Of a stretch of DNA of 64,000 bases, positions 35,150 to 44,329 are shown in pieces. The stretch is from contig NZ_JAOEFX010000004.1 in assembly GCF_025421775.1 (NCBI RefSeq), positions 62,001 to 126,000 on the forward strand, written 5' to 3'. This DNA comes from Paenarthrobacter aurescens. GTDB taxonomy: Bacteria > Actinomycetota > Actinomycetes > Actinomycetales > Micrococcaceae. Position 1 is the first letter of the stretch. Each line of letters begins with the position of its first letter. The notes under the pieces are model-generated. The model worked only from the letters and a program-made list of their open reading frames with translations, made no database searches and was not told where the DNA came from. Position numbers and translations under genes: made by a program.

Positions 35150-36832
35150 GTGGCCCATATTGACGTTTCCGGCATCGACTACTTCCTCTCCGACGGCACC
35201 CAGCTGCTCAACGGGGTGACCTTCAAGGTCCCCGACGGCACCAAGACTGCGCTGATCGGACCGAACGGAACGGGCAAGACCACGCTGTTCAAGATCATCT
35301 CCGGCGACCTCACGCCCGACGAAGGTGTTGTGGGCCGATCAGGCAACATGGGAATCATGCGGCAGTTCGTGGGTCAGGTCCGTGACGAGTCAACCGTCCG
35401 CGACCTCCTCGTCTCCACTGCCCAGGCTGGCCTCGCGGCTGCTGCCAAGGCGGTTGAGGACGCAGAGCTGGCCATGATGGAGCACGACGACGAGCCCACC
35501 CAGATGAAGTACGCCCAGGCGATCGTGGACTGGGGCGATGCCGGTGGGTACGACGTCGAGACCGTCTGGGATGAAGTGTGCATGGCTGCGTTGGGGATTT
35601 CCTTCGACAAGGCGCAGTTCCGTCGCGCCTCGACGCTGTCCGGTGGCGAGCAGAAGCGCTTGGTGCTGGAAGCGCTCTTTGCCGGTCCGGATGAGCTGCT
35701 GCTCCTCGACGAACCGGACAACTACTTGGATGTCCCCGGCAAGCGCTGGCTGGAGGGCAAGCTCAACGAGTCCAAGAAGACGGTTCTGTTCATCAGCCAC
35801 GACCGCGAGCTGCTCAACAACGCTGCCGGTCGAATCGTCACGCTCGAACCCGGCATCAACGGCGCCTCGGCGTGGATCCATGGCGGCGGTTTCGGATCCT
35901 ACGTGGAGGCACGCGCGGACCGTAACGCCCGGTTCGAGGAACTCCGCAAGCGCTGGGACGAGGAGCACGTGAAGCTCAAAGAACTCGTCAACATGTACAA
36001 GAACAAGGCCGCGTTCCGCTCCGACATGGCCAACCGGTACCAAGCTGCGCAAACCCGTCTCGCAAAGTTCCTGGAAGCCGGGCCGCCTGAGGCCTTGCCG
36101 ATCGAGCAGAACGTGAAGATGCGCCTCAAGGGTGGGCGAACGGCCAAGCGTGCCGTAGTAGCTGAGAAGCTTGAACTGACCGGACTCATGAAGCCGTTCT
36201 CCACGGAGATTTGGTTCGGTGACCGCGTGGGCGTGCTCGGCTCCAACGGTTCCGGCAAGAGCCACTTCCTGCGGCTCCTAGCCACCGGTGGTACCGATCC
36301 GGAGCGCGAGCACCTGCCGGTGTCCGACGTCGTTATCGCTGAAGTGCCGCACGAAGGAACCGTGAAGCTGGGCGCGCGCATCCGGCCAGGGTTCTTCGCG
36401 CAGACCCATGTCCGGCCTGATCTTCTGGGGCGCACATTGCTGGAGATCCTGCATCGCGGTGACGAGCACCGCTCCGGACTCGCCCGCGAGGCCGCAGCCG
36501 GCGCCCTGGATTCGTACGGCTTGGCTGGTCAGTCCGAACAGAAGTATGAGTCTTTGTCCGGTGGCCAACAGGCCCGCTTCCAGATCCTGCTGCTGCAGCT
36601 TTCCGGCGCCACCCTGTTGTTGCTGGACGAGCCGACCGACAACCTGGACCTGCACTCCGGTGAGGCATTGGAGCGTGCCATCGACTCTTTCGAAGGCACC
36701 GTCCTTGCGGTCACGCACGACCGTTGGTTCGCCAAGTCCTTTGACCGGTTCATGATCTTCGGGTCTGACGGCAAGGTCTACGAATCCGAGGAACCCGTTT
36801 GGGATGAGAAGCGCGTGGAGCGCGCCCGCTAA
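35150..36832 (+). CDS. ABC-F family ATPase
   Basis: A soluble protein with two ABC domains and no membrane segments. Domain 1 has GPNGTGKTTL (about 38-47), LSGGEQKRLVLEAL and LLLLDEPDNYLD. The linker (about 245-330) is charged and helical, as in ribosome-acting ABC-F proteins. Domain 2 has GSNGSGKSHFLRLL, LSGGQQARFQILLL and LLLLDEPTDNLD. The GTG start at 35150 follows GGGAGG. Members of this family act on the ribosome as translation factors or confer antibiotic protection; the sequence alone does not tell which. Confidence 0.93.
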   Translation: MAHIDVSGIDYFLSDGTQLLNGVTFKVPDGTKTALIGPNGTGKTTLFKIISGDLTPDEGVVGRSGNMGIMRQFVGQVRDESTVRDLLVSTAQAGLAAAAKAVEDAELAMMEHDDEPTQMKYAQAIVDWGDAGGYDVETVWDEVCMAALGISFDKAQFRRASTLSGGEQKRLVLEALFAGPDELLLLDEPDNYLDVPGKRWLEGKLNESKKTVLFISHDRELLNNAAGRIVTLEPGINGASAWIHGGGFGSYVEARADRNARFEELRKRWDEEHVKLKELVNMYKNKAAFRSDMANRYQAAQTRLAKFLEAGPPEALPIEQNVKMRLKGGRTAKRAVVAEKLELTGLMKPFSTEIWFGDRVGVLGSNGSGKSHFLRLLATGGTDPEREHLPVSDVVIAEVPHEGTVKLGARIRPGFFAQTHVRPDLLGRTLLEILHRGDEHRSGLAREAAAGALDSYGLAGQSEQKYESLSGGQQARFQILLLQLSGATLLLLDEPTDNLDLHSGEALERAIDSFEGTVLAVTHDRWFAKSFDRFMIFGSDGKVYESEEPVWDEKRVERAR

Positions 36833-36859
36833 GCACGAAGCGAGCGTCTGGTGCGCAAA

Positions 36860-36884
36860 TGATCACCGTACGTGATTAAGTACG
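36860..36884. promoter_or_regulatory. Candidate DeoR-family operator
   Basis: Two interleaved inverted repeats lie just before the DeoR-type gene: TGATCAC / GTGATTA (36860-36878, one mismatch) and CGTAC / GTACG (36867-36884). They sit about 25-45 bases before its start codon, a position suited to autorepression. Confidence 0.5.
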
Positions 36885-36906
36885 CAGATCTTGCTACGGT
36901 TGAACC

Positions 36907-37674
36907 ATGGGAACTGCTGACCGCCACCGGCTCATTGGCGAGCTGCTGCGCACACGCGAAGAAGCCACCGTGGACGAACTGGTCACCGCTACGGGGGCTT
37001 CGGGGGCCACCATTCGCCGGGACCTGGAGATCCTCGCTGCCAACGGCGTGCTGAAGAGAGTCCACGGAGGTGCTCGCAGCATGCTGGCCCGCGGAGAAAA
37101 TCCGGGCTACGGGCAGCGCGAGCTCGAAGATCATCAGGCCAAGACCCGCATCGCCGCGGCTGTTGACGAACTCATCAGGGACCGCGAACACGTGTGGCTG
37201 GACAGCGGTTCAACCGCCACGGAGATCGCGCGCCGCCTCAGCAGGCGCGAACTCACTGTCATGCCCATGTCCCTTCACGGCGTGGAAGCGCTGACGGAAA
37301 ACGCGTCCGGCCGCACACCGGATCTCATCCTCCCCGGTGGCAGGCTCGTCCAAGGCGAGCGATCATTCCGGGGACCCATGACGGAAGCCAACATCCGGTC
37401 GCTGAGGTTCGATACCGCCGTCGTGACCCCCTGTGCACTAAACCTCAAGGACGGCCTGCTTGCCCATGACCTCGACGATGCGGCGGTGAAACGCGCCGGC
37501 CTGGAATCGGCCGCACGGGTGATCGTGGCGTCTTCAGGCAGTAAGTGGAATGCCAGTGCGGTGGCGCTGGTTGCAGCCATGGATACCGTGGATGTCATCG
37601 TCACAGACTTGAAACCATCCCCCGAAGACCTCGCCCGGCTCACCAAACTCTCCGTGGAAGTTGTGATTGCATGA
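36907..37674 (+). CDS. DeoR family transcriptional regulator
   Basis: A 255-residue repressor. The N-terminal HTH is ATVDELVTATGASGATIRRD, continuing LEILAANGVLKRVHGGARSM, the classic DeoR start. The C-terminal sensor has DSGSTATEIARRL, a phosphosugar-binding loop pattern. It overlaps the following MFS gene by 4 bases (ATGA), so it most likely controls uptake of the compound carried by that transporter. The ligand is probably a sugar phosphate, by family. Confidence 0.92.
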   Translation: MGTADRHRLIGELLRTREEATVDELVTATGASGATIRRDLEILAANGVLKRVHGGARSMLARGENPGYGQRELEDHQAKTRIAAAVDELIRDREHVWLDSGSTATEIARRLSRRELTVMPMSLHGVEALTENASGRTPDLILPGGRLVQGERSFRGPMTEANIRSLRFDTAVVTPCALNLKDGLLAHDLDDAAVKRAGLESAARVIVASSGSKWNASAVALVAAMDTVDVIVTDLKPSPEDLARLTKLSVEVVIA

Positions 37675-38858
37675 CCACAAACACCAGAAGCTCCACCAAC
37701 GTCAACGCCGCTGCGGTTGCGACGTTCCTGATCTTTGGCATGAACGGTTTGGTCTTCGCCAGTTGGGCGGCGCGCATCCCGGCCGTGACCGAGGCCCTCA
37801 GCCTGACGTCCGGCCAGATGGGTACGTTGCTGCTCTGCACCGCCGTCGGCTCGCTGCTGGCGTTGCCGTCGGCAGGTTGGGTAGTGGGCAAGATCGGCAC
37901 AGCGAACACCGTTCGCGTGGCGGGCATTGTGGCGGGAGCCGCCGGGGCAGCTATTGCCTTCTCGTTGATGGCTGCCTCAGTTCCGGCTACGGCAATTGCC
38001 CTGTTCTTCTTTGGTATCGGCATTGGTTTGTGGGACGTTGCCCAGAATATCGAGGGCGCCGACGTTGAGCACCGGCTCAAGCGCACCATCATGCCGCAGT
38101 TCCACGCTGCCTTCTCCGGCGGAGCTTTCCTTGGTGCTCTGATTGGCGCTGGTCTTTCCCAACTTGGTGTGGGCCTCCCTGAGCACCTGCTGGTCATCGC
38201 AGCCATTGCCGTCGCCCTCGCGCTGACGGTCCCCAAGTTCTTCCTGCCGCACCAGGTTGAGGAAATTCACGACGGCGGCGTGCCGGCTGAGAAGGGCCCC
38301 TCGGCTTGGCGCGATGGCAGGACGCTGCTCATCGGGGTCGTGGTCCTGGGTGCCACCCTCACCGAAGGTGCGGGCAACGACTGGATCGCAAAGGCGGCCG
38401 TTGATGGTCTTGGCGCCTCCGAATCCACGGGCGCGTTGCTGTTCGCGCTCTTCGTCCTGGCGATGACGGTCATGCGGTTCCTCGGTGGCAAGGCGATCGA
38501 CAAGTTTGGTCGCGTGGCTGTTCTCCGTGCGAGCATGGCCGCGGCAGCACTGGGCCTGGCGTTGTTCGTCTTCGCAGGCAATGTGATCCTGGCCGGCGTT
38601 GGTGCGGCACTGTGGGGCATCGGAGCCGCGTTGGCCTTCCCCATGGGCATGTCAGCTGCTGCGGACGATCCCAAGCATGCAGCGGCCCGGGTATCGGTCG
38701 TTTCCACTATCGGCTACATCGCGTTCCTGGCAGGTCCTCCCTTGCTGGGCTACCTCGGCGACCACACCGGAATCCACATGGCTCTGCTGGCTATCGGGGC
38801 ACCTATTTTGCTGGCCCTGCTCCTTGCCGGCGTTGCGAAGCCTTTGCCGCCCAAATAG
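37671..38858 (+). CDS. MFS transporter
   Basis: A 395-residue membrane protein with about twelve hydrophobic segments. ASWAARIPAVTEALSLTSGQ near the N-terminus is typical of the YbjJ/fucose-permease-like MFS branch. It is translationally coupled to the DeoR regulator. Its last 56 bases overlap the end of the PAP2 gene on the opposite strand. Substrate unknown; a sugar or sugar-like compound is suggested by the regulator. Confidence 0.88.
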   Translation: MTTNTRSSTNVNAAAVATFLIFGMNGLVFASWAARIPAVTEALSLTSGQMGTLLLCTAVGSLLALPSAGWVVGKIGTANTVRVAGIVAGAAGAAIAFSLMAASVPATAIALFFFGIGIGLWDVAQNIEGADVEHRLKRTIMPQFHAAFSGGAFLGALIGAGLSQLGVGLPEHLLVIAAIAVALALTVPKFFLPHQVEEIHDGGVPAEKGPSAWRDGRTLLIGVVVLGATLTEGAGNDWIAKAAVDGLGASESTGALLFALFVLAMTVMRFLGGKAIDKFGRVAVLRASMAAAALGLALFVFAGNVILAGVGAALWGIGAALAFPMGMSAAADDPKHAAARVSVVSTIGYIAFLAGPPLLGYLGDHTGIHMALLAIGAPILLALLLAGVAKPLPPK

Positions 38859-39507
38859 TCCTGCCGTCCGCTTCTGCATTCTCTTTGATGCATATATCCC
38901 GGAAGTGACACCACATCAAGAGGACTACGCCAGCAGCCAGGCACGCACCGCCGAGAACATCGCTGAGCCAGTGAGCTGACAGGTATGTGCGGCTGATCAT
39001 CATGGCGATGACGCCGATGACGGCCAGGAAGCCCATCCACCAGCGTCCGATGAGAAACGCCAGCACCATGAGGAACGCCGTGGTCGCCGATACATGCCCA
39101 GAAGGGTATGAGCCGGTATCAGTGAGAACCTTGGCCCCCTCAGGTCGGTCGCGACCCACCACTGCCTTGGTCAGCTGAGTGAGCGCCAGGACGGAAACTC
39201 CCGAGGCTGCGGCGAAGACTGCAGCCATGGGGCGCCGCCACACCAAGAGTGCAATCGCAAGCACGACGTGGAAGACCAGCATCCCCACGTATCCGGCCCA
39301 GTTGAGCAATGAATTCACACTGTCCCAAAAAGGCGAGTGCAAGGTGAAGGAGTAAGCCTGCCAGGCGGTGTCAACGCCGTTGAAAGCCGGCTCGCCTTGC
39401 CCGGCAACGAGCATGGCGCCGGGCACCGCAAAAGCGCACAGCAGGAGCACTCCTGGTGTGACCAACTGCCAATCAGGCCGCTGGCGCGGAAGCAGGACGC
39501 GAATCAT
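38803..39507 (-). CDS. PAP2 family phosphatase
   Basis: A 234-residue membrane phosphatase with six hydrophobic segments. All three PAP2 motifs are present: KAVVGRDRP (KX6RP), YPSGHVSATT (PSGH) and SRTYLSAHWLSD (SRX5HX3D). It probably acts on a lipid phosphate such as undecaprenyl pyrophosphate or phosphatidic acid. I chose the ATG at 39507; 13 more codons are open upstream. The C-terminal ~18 codons are antisense to the end of the MFS gene. It is divergent, 55 bases apart, from a second PAP2 protein. Confidence 0.9.
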   Translation of the reverse strand: MIRVLLPRQRPDWQLVTPGVLLLCAFAVPGAMLVAGQGEPAFNGVDTAWQAYSFTLHSPFWDSVNSLLNWAGYVGMLVFHVVLAIALLVWRRPMAAVFAAASGVSVLALTQLTKAVVGRDRPEGAKVLTDTGSYPSGHVSATTAFLMVLAFLIGRWWMGFLAVIGVIAMMISRTYLSAHWLSDVLGGACLAAGVVLLMWCHFRDICIKENAEADGRTIWAAKASQRRQGAGPAK

Positions 39508-39562
39508 CCATTCATCGTATCCACGGCAGCAGGGATGTACTGCCAAGCGTTAGGGTGATGGG

Positions 39563-41065
39563 ATGCGAGGCTTCGTGGGCAAGGGCCCCAAACGTGTTGC
39601 GAGATTTGACCACTTCCTGGTGCGGGCCGTTTCGCGGCAGCCCCAAGGCGATCACGACGCCTTCTTCCGCCGGCTCTCCTCTGCGGCAACCAAGGGAAAA
39701 CTGTGGTTCGGCATCGCAGGGATCATGGCCTCGTTCCCCGGTAAACCGCGAAGGGCGGCCCTCCACGGGCTGCTGGCCCTGGGTGTCGCTTCGGGGGTTA
39801 CCAACGTCATTTTAAAGAGGGCGCTCCCCCGGACCCGGCCCCTCCCTGAACACCTGCCGCTGTTCCGGTTCGTGAATCCACAACCGACCAGTTCCTCCAT
39901 GCCCTCGGGTCATTCCGCATCCGCTGTGGCATTTGCGGTGGGGGCTGGGATCGTGTCGCCGCCGATTGGCGCTGTCCTTGCCCCGATTGCTGCGGGTGTG
40001 GCGTACTCCCGGGTGCATACAGGAGCTCATTGGCCATCGGACGTTGTGTTCGGTTCGGCGTTGGGAGCCGGAGCAGCGCTCCTGACGCGGAAATGGTGGC
40101 CAGCGAGGCCCGCTGAGCCAACACCCCGCCGCACGCCGGTGGAAGCACCCGCTATTCAGGGCGGCGAGGGGCTGAGCATCGCCGTCAACGTCATGGGAGG
40201 TTCCTACACTCCCGAAACAGGCGAACTACTGAAAGTTATATTCCCCAAGGCTCATATACGCGAGATCGCGGAGGGTGACGACGTAGCGCGAGAGATAGAG
40301 GCGGCGGCGACGCGGCCCGGAACCGTCGCGCTGGGTGTGTGGGGCGGCGACGGAACGGTGGGCACCGCGGCTGCGGCCGCCGTCGAGCATTCCCTGCCCC
40401 TGCTGGTACTGCCGGGCGGAACGCTCAACCACTTCGCACGTGACGTAGGCACCAGCTCGATCGACGACGCAATCGACGCTGTGACCAAGGGGCTTGCAGC
40501 ATCCGTTGACCTGGGGCACGTCGTGGTCCAGCGCGGCCTGCCTGAGACTCCGGAGACCACCGAGCTGGCGATGCTGAACACCGCCAGCGTAGGGGTGTAT
40601 CCCAATCTAGTCCGCAGGCGTGAGCGGCTCCAGCCGGCGCTCGGGAAACCCGTGGCAGGACTGGTTGCCTCCCTGCGCACCTTTGGCGTGAACTCGCCCA
40701 CCACGCTCACCGTGGACGGAGTGAAACACAAACTTTGGATCCTTTACCTGGGGCGCGGCCGCTACTACCCGCGGGATCACGCCCCGCTTCGCAGGCCGGT
40801 GCTTGATGATGGTGTGTTCGATCTCCGCATGATCACGGCCGACGAGCCGTTCGCCCGGGCCCGCTTGTTGTGGGCTGTCGTGACAGGCACTGTGGCGGCG
40901 TCCAAGGTTACCCACCTGACCGAGGCCACCACCATCACCGTTGAGGCGATCGGGCAGCCCCTGGTCCTGGCGGTGGACGGCGAGCCGAAGCCCGGGGTGC
41001 GCAGCGCCACCTTCACCGTGAAACCGCGCAAACTTCGCGTGTACTCGCCGCTTCCAGCCGGCTGA
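39563..41065 (+). CDS. PAP2 phosphatase fused to diacylglycerol kinase-like domain
   Basis: A 500-residue fusion. Residues about 60-180 form a PAP2 domain: KRALPRTRP, SSSMPSGHSASAVAF and SRVHTGAHWPSD. Residues about 205-500 form a DAGK catalytic domain with the nucleotide-binding GVWGGDGTVGTAA, LPLLVLPGGTLNHFARD and the C-terminal LVLAVDGEP. One protein thus combines lipid-phosphate phosphatase and lipid kinase modules. The fusion is known in actinobacteria; its substrate is unsettled. It is head-to-head with another PAP2 gene. Confidence 0.92.
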   Translation: MRGFVGKGPKRVARFDHFLVRAVSRQPQGDHDAFFRRLSSAATKGKLWFGIAGIMASFPGKPRRAALHGLLALGVASGVTNVILKRALPRTRPLPEHLPLFRFVNPQPTSSSMPSGHSASAVAFAVGAGIVSPPIGAVLAPIAAGVAYSRVHTGAHWPSDVVFGSALGAGAALLTRKWWPARPAEPTPRRTPVEAPAIQGGEGLSIAVNVMGGSYTPETGELLKVIFPKAHIREIAEGDDVAREIEAAATRPGTVALGVWGGDGTVGTAAAAAVEHSLPLLVLPGGTLNHFARDVGTSSIDDAIDAVTKGLAASVDLGHVVVQRGLPETPETTELAMLNTASVGVYPNLVRRRERLQPALGKPVAGLVASLRTFGVNSPTTLTVDGVKHKLWILYLGRGRYYPRDHAPLRRPVLDDGVFDLRMITADEPFARARLLWAVVTGTVAASKVTHLTEATTITVEAIGQPLVLAVDGEPKPGVRSATFTVKPRKLRVYSPLPAG

Positions 41066-41220
41066 GGCTGTTGGAGCCCGGGGGTCATCCGCGAGGACTA
41101 CCCTGACTGAACCCTGAATCATCCCTGAGACCGGCGATTAACGTCCCCTCCATGAGTAGCGTGGTGAGTACATTCAAAACTCACCTGCACACTCATGTGC
41201 TCCGAGGAGGGAACGCTTCC

Positions 41221-42165
41221 ATGATCGAAGCAAAAGGCCTGACCAAGGTCTACGGCGAGAAGACCGCCGTCGGCGGTGTCAGTTTCACTGTCCAAGCCGG
41301 ACGGGTGACGGGCTTCCTGGGCCCGAACGGTGCCGGCAAGTCCACTACTATGCGCATGATCATGGGGCTGGATTCTCCCTCGGCGGGCTCTGTGACCGTG
41401 AACGGTGAACCGTTTGCCCAGCACAAGGCGCCGCTGCGTGAAATCGGTGCCCTCCTGGACGCCAAAGCCGTCCACACGAGTCGCACCGCCTACAACCACC
41501 TGCTGGCCATGGCCGCCACACACAGCATCCCCAAGAGCCGGGTCCGCGAAGTCATCGAGATGACCGGTCTGGGTGACGTGGCCAAGAAGAAGGTCAAGGG
41601 GTTCTCGCTCGGAATGGGTCAGCGCCTCGGCATTGCCGCCGCGCTGCTGGGCGATCCCCAGACCATCATTCTGGATGAGCCCGTCAACGGCCTCGATCCT
41701 GAAGGCGTGGTCTGGGTCCGCAACCTCGTCAAGTACCTGGCCTCCGAAGGCCGTACAGTCTTCCTGTCCAGCCACCTCATGAGTGAGATGGCGCTAACGG
41801 CAGACCACCTGATCGTGATTGGCCGCGGCAAGATCATCGCCGACGCACCCATCGCAGAAATCATCACGGGCAAGGGCCACGCACGGACCCGCGTCCGCAC
41901 GGATCAGCCGGAACGCCTCATGCAGCTTCTCGCCGGAACAGGCGTTTCCGTGGAGGTCCACGAACGTGAGCTTCTTGAAGTTTCAGGCCTGGACCCCCGC
42001 GGCATTGCCCGGACCGCCCTTGAAAACCAGGTCATGGTCTACGAGCTGACTCCGCTTCAGGCAAGCCTGGAAGAGGCATACATGGAGCTGACCAAGGACG
42101 AGGTCGAATACCACTCGCACATCACCACCGGGGCCTCGGTTCCCGCTCAGGCCGGAGGGAAATAG
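41221..42165 (+). CDS. ABC transporter ATP-binding protein (drug/bacitracin export type)
   Basis: A 314-residue ATPase. Walker A is GPNGAGKSTT, the signature is the variant FSLGMGQRLGIAAAL, Walker B is TIILDEPVNGLDPEG, and SSHLMSEMALTADHLIVIGR is the switch region. A ~90-residue C-terminal extension follows the ATPase core. The ATG at 41221 with GGAGGG upstream is preferred over an ATG 23 codons earlier. It forms a transporter with the permease two bases downstream, and the two-component genes follow directly. Confidence 0.92.
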   Translation: MIEAKGLTKVYGEKTAVGGVSFTVQAGRVTGFLGPNGAGKSTTMRMIMGLDSPSAGSVTVNGEPFAQHKAPLREIGALLDAKAVHTSRTAYNHLLAMAATHSIPKSRVREVIEMTGLGDVAKKKVKGFSLGMGQRLGIAAALLGDPQTIILDEPVNGLDPEGVVWVRNLVKYLASEGRTVFLSSHLMSEMALTADHLIVIGRGKIIADAPIAEIITGKGHARTRVRTDQPERLMQLLAGTGVSVEVHERELLEVSGLDPRGIARTALENQVMVYELTPLQASLEEAYMELTKDEVEYHSHITTGASVPAQAGGK

Positions 42166-42167
42166 AC

Positions 42168-43019
42168 ATGAGCACCACCACTGTGGACCGCAGGTCCATC
42201 CGTAACTCCGTCGGTCCCGGACCGGCGTTCCACCGTGTGCTGAACTCGGAGTTCATCAAGTTCCGCACCCTGATGTCCACGCTGATCCTCCTGGCTTCCA
42301 CAGCCTTGGTAATGGTGGGTTTCGCTGCCCTCTCGGCCTGGGGAACCGGGCAGTTTGCTGAACAGGTTGCCAACGATCCCGAAGCCGCGGCTGCCATGGC
42401 CGCGCAGGGCGGGGACCTGGCCGTCAGCATTCCCACCTCCGGAATCTCGTTCGCCCAGCTCATCCTCGGCTCCTTGGGCGTCCTGCTGATGAGCTCCGAA
42501 TTCACCACCGGCATGGCACGTTCCACGTTTGCTGCCGTCCCCAAACGGCTCTCGCCGTTCCTGGCCAAGCTCATCGTGGTCATGGTCAGCGCCTTCCTCC
42601 TGACGGCGATATCCATCTACATCGCCGGACTGGTGTCGCTCCCCATCGTGGACAACTACGACCTCAAGCTGGATCTCGGCAGCTCACAATCCGTGAAGCT
42701 CCTCCTGGTCAACAGCCTCTACGTGGCGGCCGTGGCAGCCATTGGCATGGCGCTCGGAACGATCGTCCGCAATTCGGCAGGCGGCATCATGAGCCTGGTA
42801 GGGCTCCTGTTCGTGGCCCCGATTGCCTTCCAGCTCATTCCCGGCGACTTCTTCAAGGAAGCCAACAAGTACCTTCCCACCAGCACCATCAGCCCGCTGA
42901 CCGCCGTCGAGCATGTCCCCGAAACGCTCGAAGCGTGGCAGGCGGCCCTGGTCCTGGGCGCGTGGGTGGTTGTGCCCGTAGCGCTGGCCATGGTCCTGCT
43001 GAAGAAGCGCGACGTCTAG
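42168..43019 (+). CDS. ABC-2 type transporter permease
   Basis: A 283-residue membrane protein with about six segments. The first is LILLASTALVMVGFAAL near residue 40, then two around ILGSLGVLLMSSEFTTG and LIVVMVSAFLLTAISIY, and the last ALVLGAWVVVPVALAMVLL. FRTLMSTLILL and SSEFTTGMARSTFAAVPKR are typical of the ABC-2 export family. It starts two bases after the ATPase stop and is the second gene of an ABC plus two-component operon. Confidence 0.9.
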   Translation: MSTTTVDRRSIRNSVGPGPAFHRVLNSEFIKFRTLMSTLILLASTALVMVGFAALSAWGTGQFAEQVANDPEAAAAMAAQGGDLAVSIPTSGISFAQLILGSLGVLLMSSEFTTGMARSTFAAVPKRLSPFLAKLIVVMVSAFLLTAISIYIAGLVSLPIVDNYDLKLDLGSSQSVKLLLVNSLYVAAVAAIGMALGTIVRNSAGGIMSLVGLLFVAPIAFQLIPGDFFKEANKYLPTSTISPLTAVEHVPETLEAWQAALVLGAWVVVPVALAMVLLKKRDV

Positions 43020-43039
43020 GCGCCGTCTAGGCTCAATCC

Positions 43040-44329
43040 ATGACTGAAGCTCCACAGATGAAGGACGCATCGGCCACCACGGCCGATGCGTCCTTCGCTG
43101 AAATCGCCCAACGCCGCAGGGGCAGGATCCGGCGATACTTCTACCAACGCCCTCGCGCCATGGATGCCGTGGTGGTTCTCTGCTACGTGTTGTTGGCGCT
43201 GCCCACCATCATTCCGTCGGTCATCGACGGCAAATGGCTCGTGGCAGCAATATTGCTGCTGATCGCGACCGCGTTGATCTTCAGGCGACAGTTCCCGCTA
43301 CAGGTGGTTCTCGCCGTAGCGCTGCTGGAAGTAGCGGCCACCATCCTGAACCCATGGGGCTCGAACGTTTCCGCCGGGCTGTGGTTTGCGCTGTACGCAC
43401 TGGCCTCCCTCCGGAGGCGCGGGATCGCCCTTGTGGTCTTTGTGGCAGCGAGCCTGCCACTGAGCCTTCTCTACTTGTTCATGTGGACAAGTCCCAGCGA
43501 GATGGACAACCTCCAGGACGTCCCGGAGAACTTCCACCTCATCAACAACATCGCCACCGCAGTGACCATCATGCTTTCCAACCTCCTGGCCACGGGCATC
43601 GGCATTTCGGTTCGCCAGCGCAGGGAACACGAAGCGGAGATCGCAGCGTGGGCCGCACGAACCACGCAGCTGGGCAAGGTCACCGAACGCAACAGGATCG
43701 CCCGCGAAATGCACGACGTCGTGGCGCACTCCCTGACGGTCATGATCAGTCTGTCCGACGGTGCAGCCGTAGTGGTCAAGAAGGACCCGGGGCGGGCCGG
43801 CGAGGTGCTCAGTGAGTTGTCCCGGACCGGCCGGGCTGCCTTGGCGGATATGCGTCGCGTACTCGGCGTCCTGAGGGATGATTCCGGGCGGCCGGCCCCG
43901 CTCACGCCGCTTGAATCCGGGCACAACCTCACCAAGCTCCTGGAGGGCTTCCGCACCGCAGGGCTGCCGCTGCACTATGCGCACTCCGGGCCCGCTCTAC
44001 CGGCAGACCCGGCGTTCGAGCTCACTGTCTACAGGATCGTGCAGGAGTCGCTCACCAACGTGCTGCGTTACGGACGTTCGCTCAGCCGCGTCGACGTCCA
44101 AGTGGCCTGCGACGGCGAACTGGTCACCATTGACGTGCTCGACGACGGTCGCGGAACCCGGGAGGGTGGCAGCGAATCCGTGGGAAGCCTCGGTACAGGG
44201 CAGGGTATCGCGGGGATGAATGAACGTGCCGGTATCTATGCTGGAATCGTTACTGCCGGTCCAGGAAAAAGGGGAGGCTGGGCGGTCCACGCCGAGCTCC
44301 GCTGGAACGGCGACAAGGGGGAATCATGA
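43040..44329 (+). CDS. Sensor histidine kinase (HisKA_3 type)
   Basis: A 429-residue kinase with four or five membrane segments in residues ~45-190. The phosphoacceptor motif is NRIARMHDVV-like (RIAREMHDVVAHSLTVMIS). The HATPase domain shows TIDVLDDGRGTREGG and GTGQGIAGMNERAGIYAG. It lies 20 bases after the permease and overlaps the response regulator by 4 bases. The operon order ATPase-permease-kinase-regulator suggests a self-sensing export system. Confidence 0.92.
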   Translation: MTEAPQMKDASATTADASFAEIAQRRRGRIRRYFYQRPRAMDAVVVLCYVLLALPTIIPSVIDGKWLVAAILLLIATALIFRRQFPLQVVLAVALLEVAATILNPWGSNVSAGLWFALYALASLRRRGIALVVFVAASLPLSLLYLFMWTSPSEMDNLQDVPENFHLINNIATAVTIMLSNLLATGIGISVRQRREHEAEIAAWAARTTQLGKVTERNRIAREMHDVVAHSLTVMISLSDGAAVVVKKDPGRAGEVLSELSRTGRAALADMRRVLGVLRDDSGRPAPLTPLESGHNLTKLLEGFRTAGLPLHYAHSGPALPADPAFELTVYRIVQESLTNVLRYGRSLSRVDVQVACDGELVTIDVLDDGRGTREGGSESVGSLGTGQGIAGMNERAGIYAGIVTAGPGKRGGWAVHAELRWNGDKGES

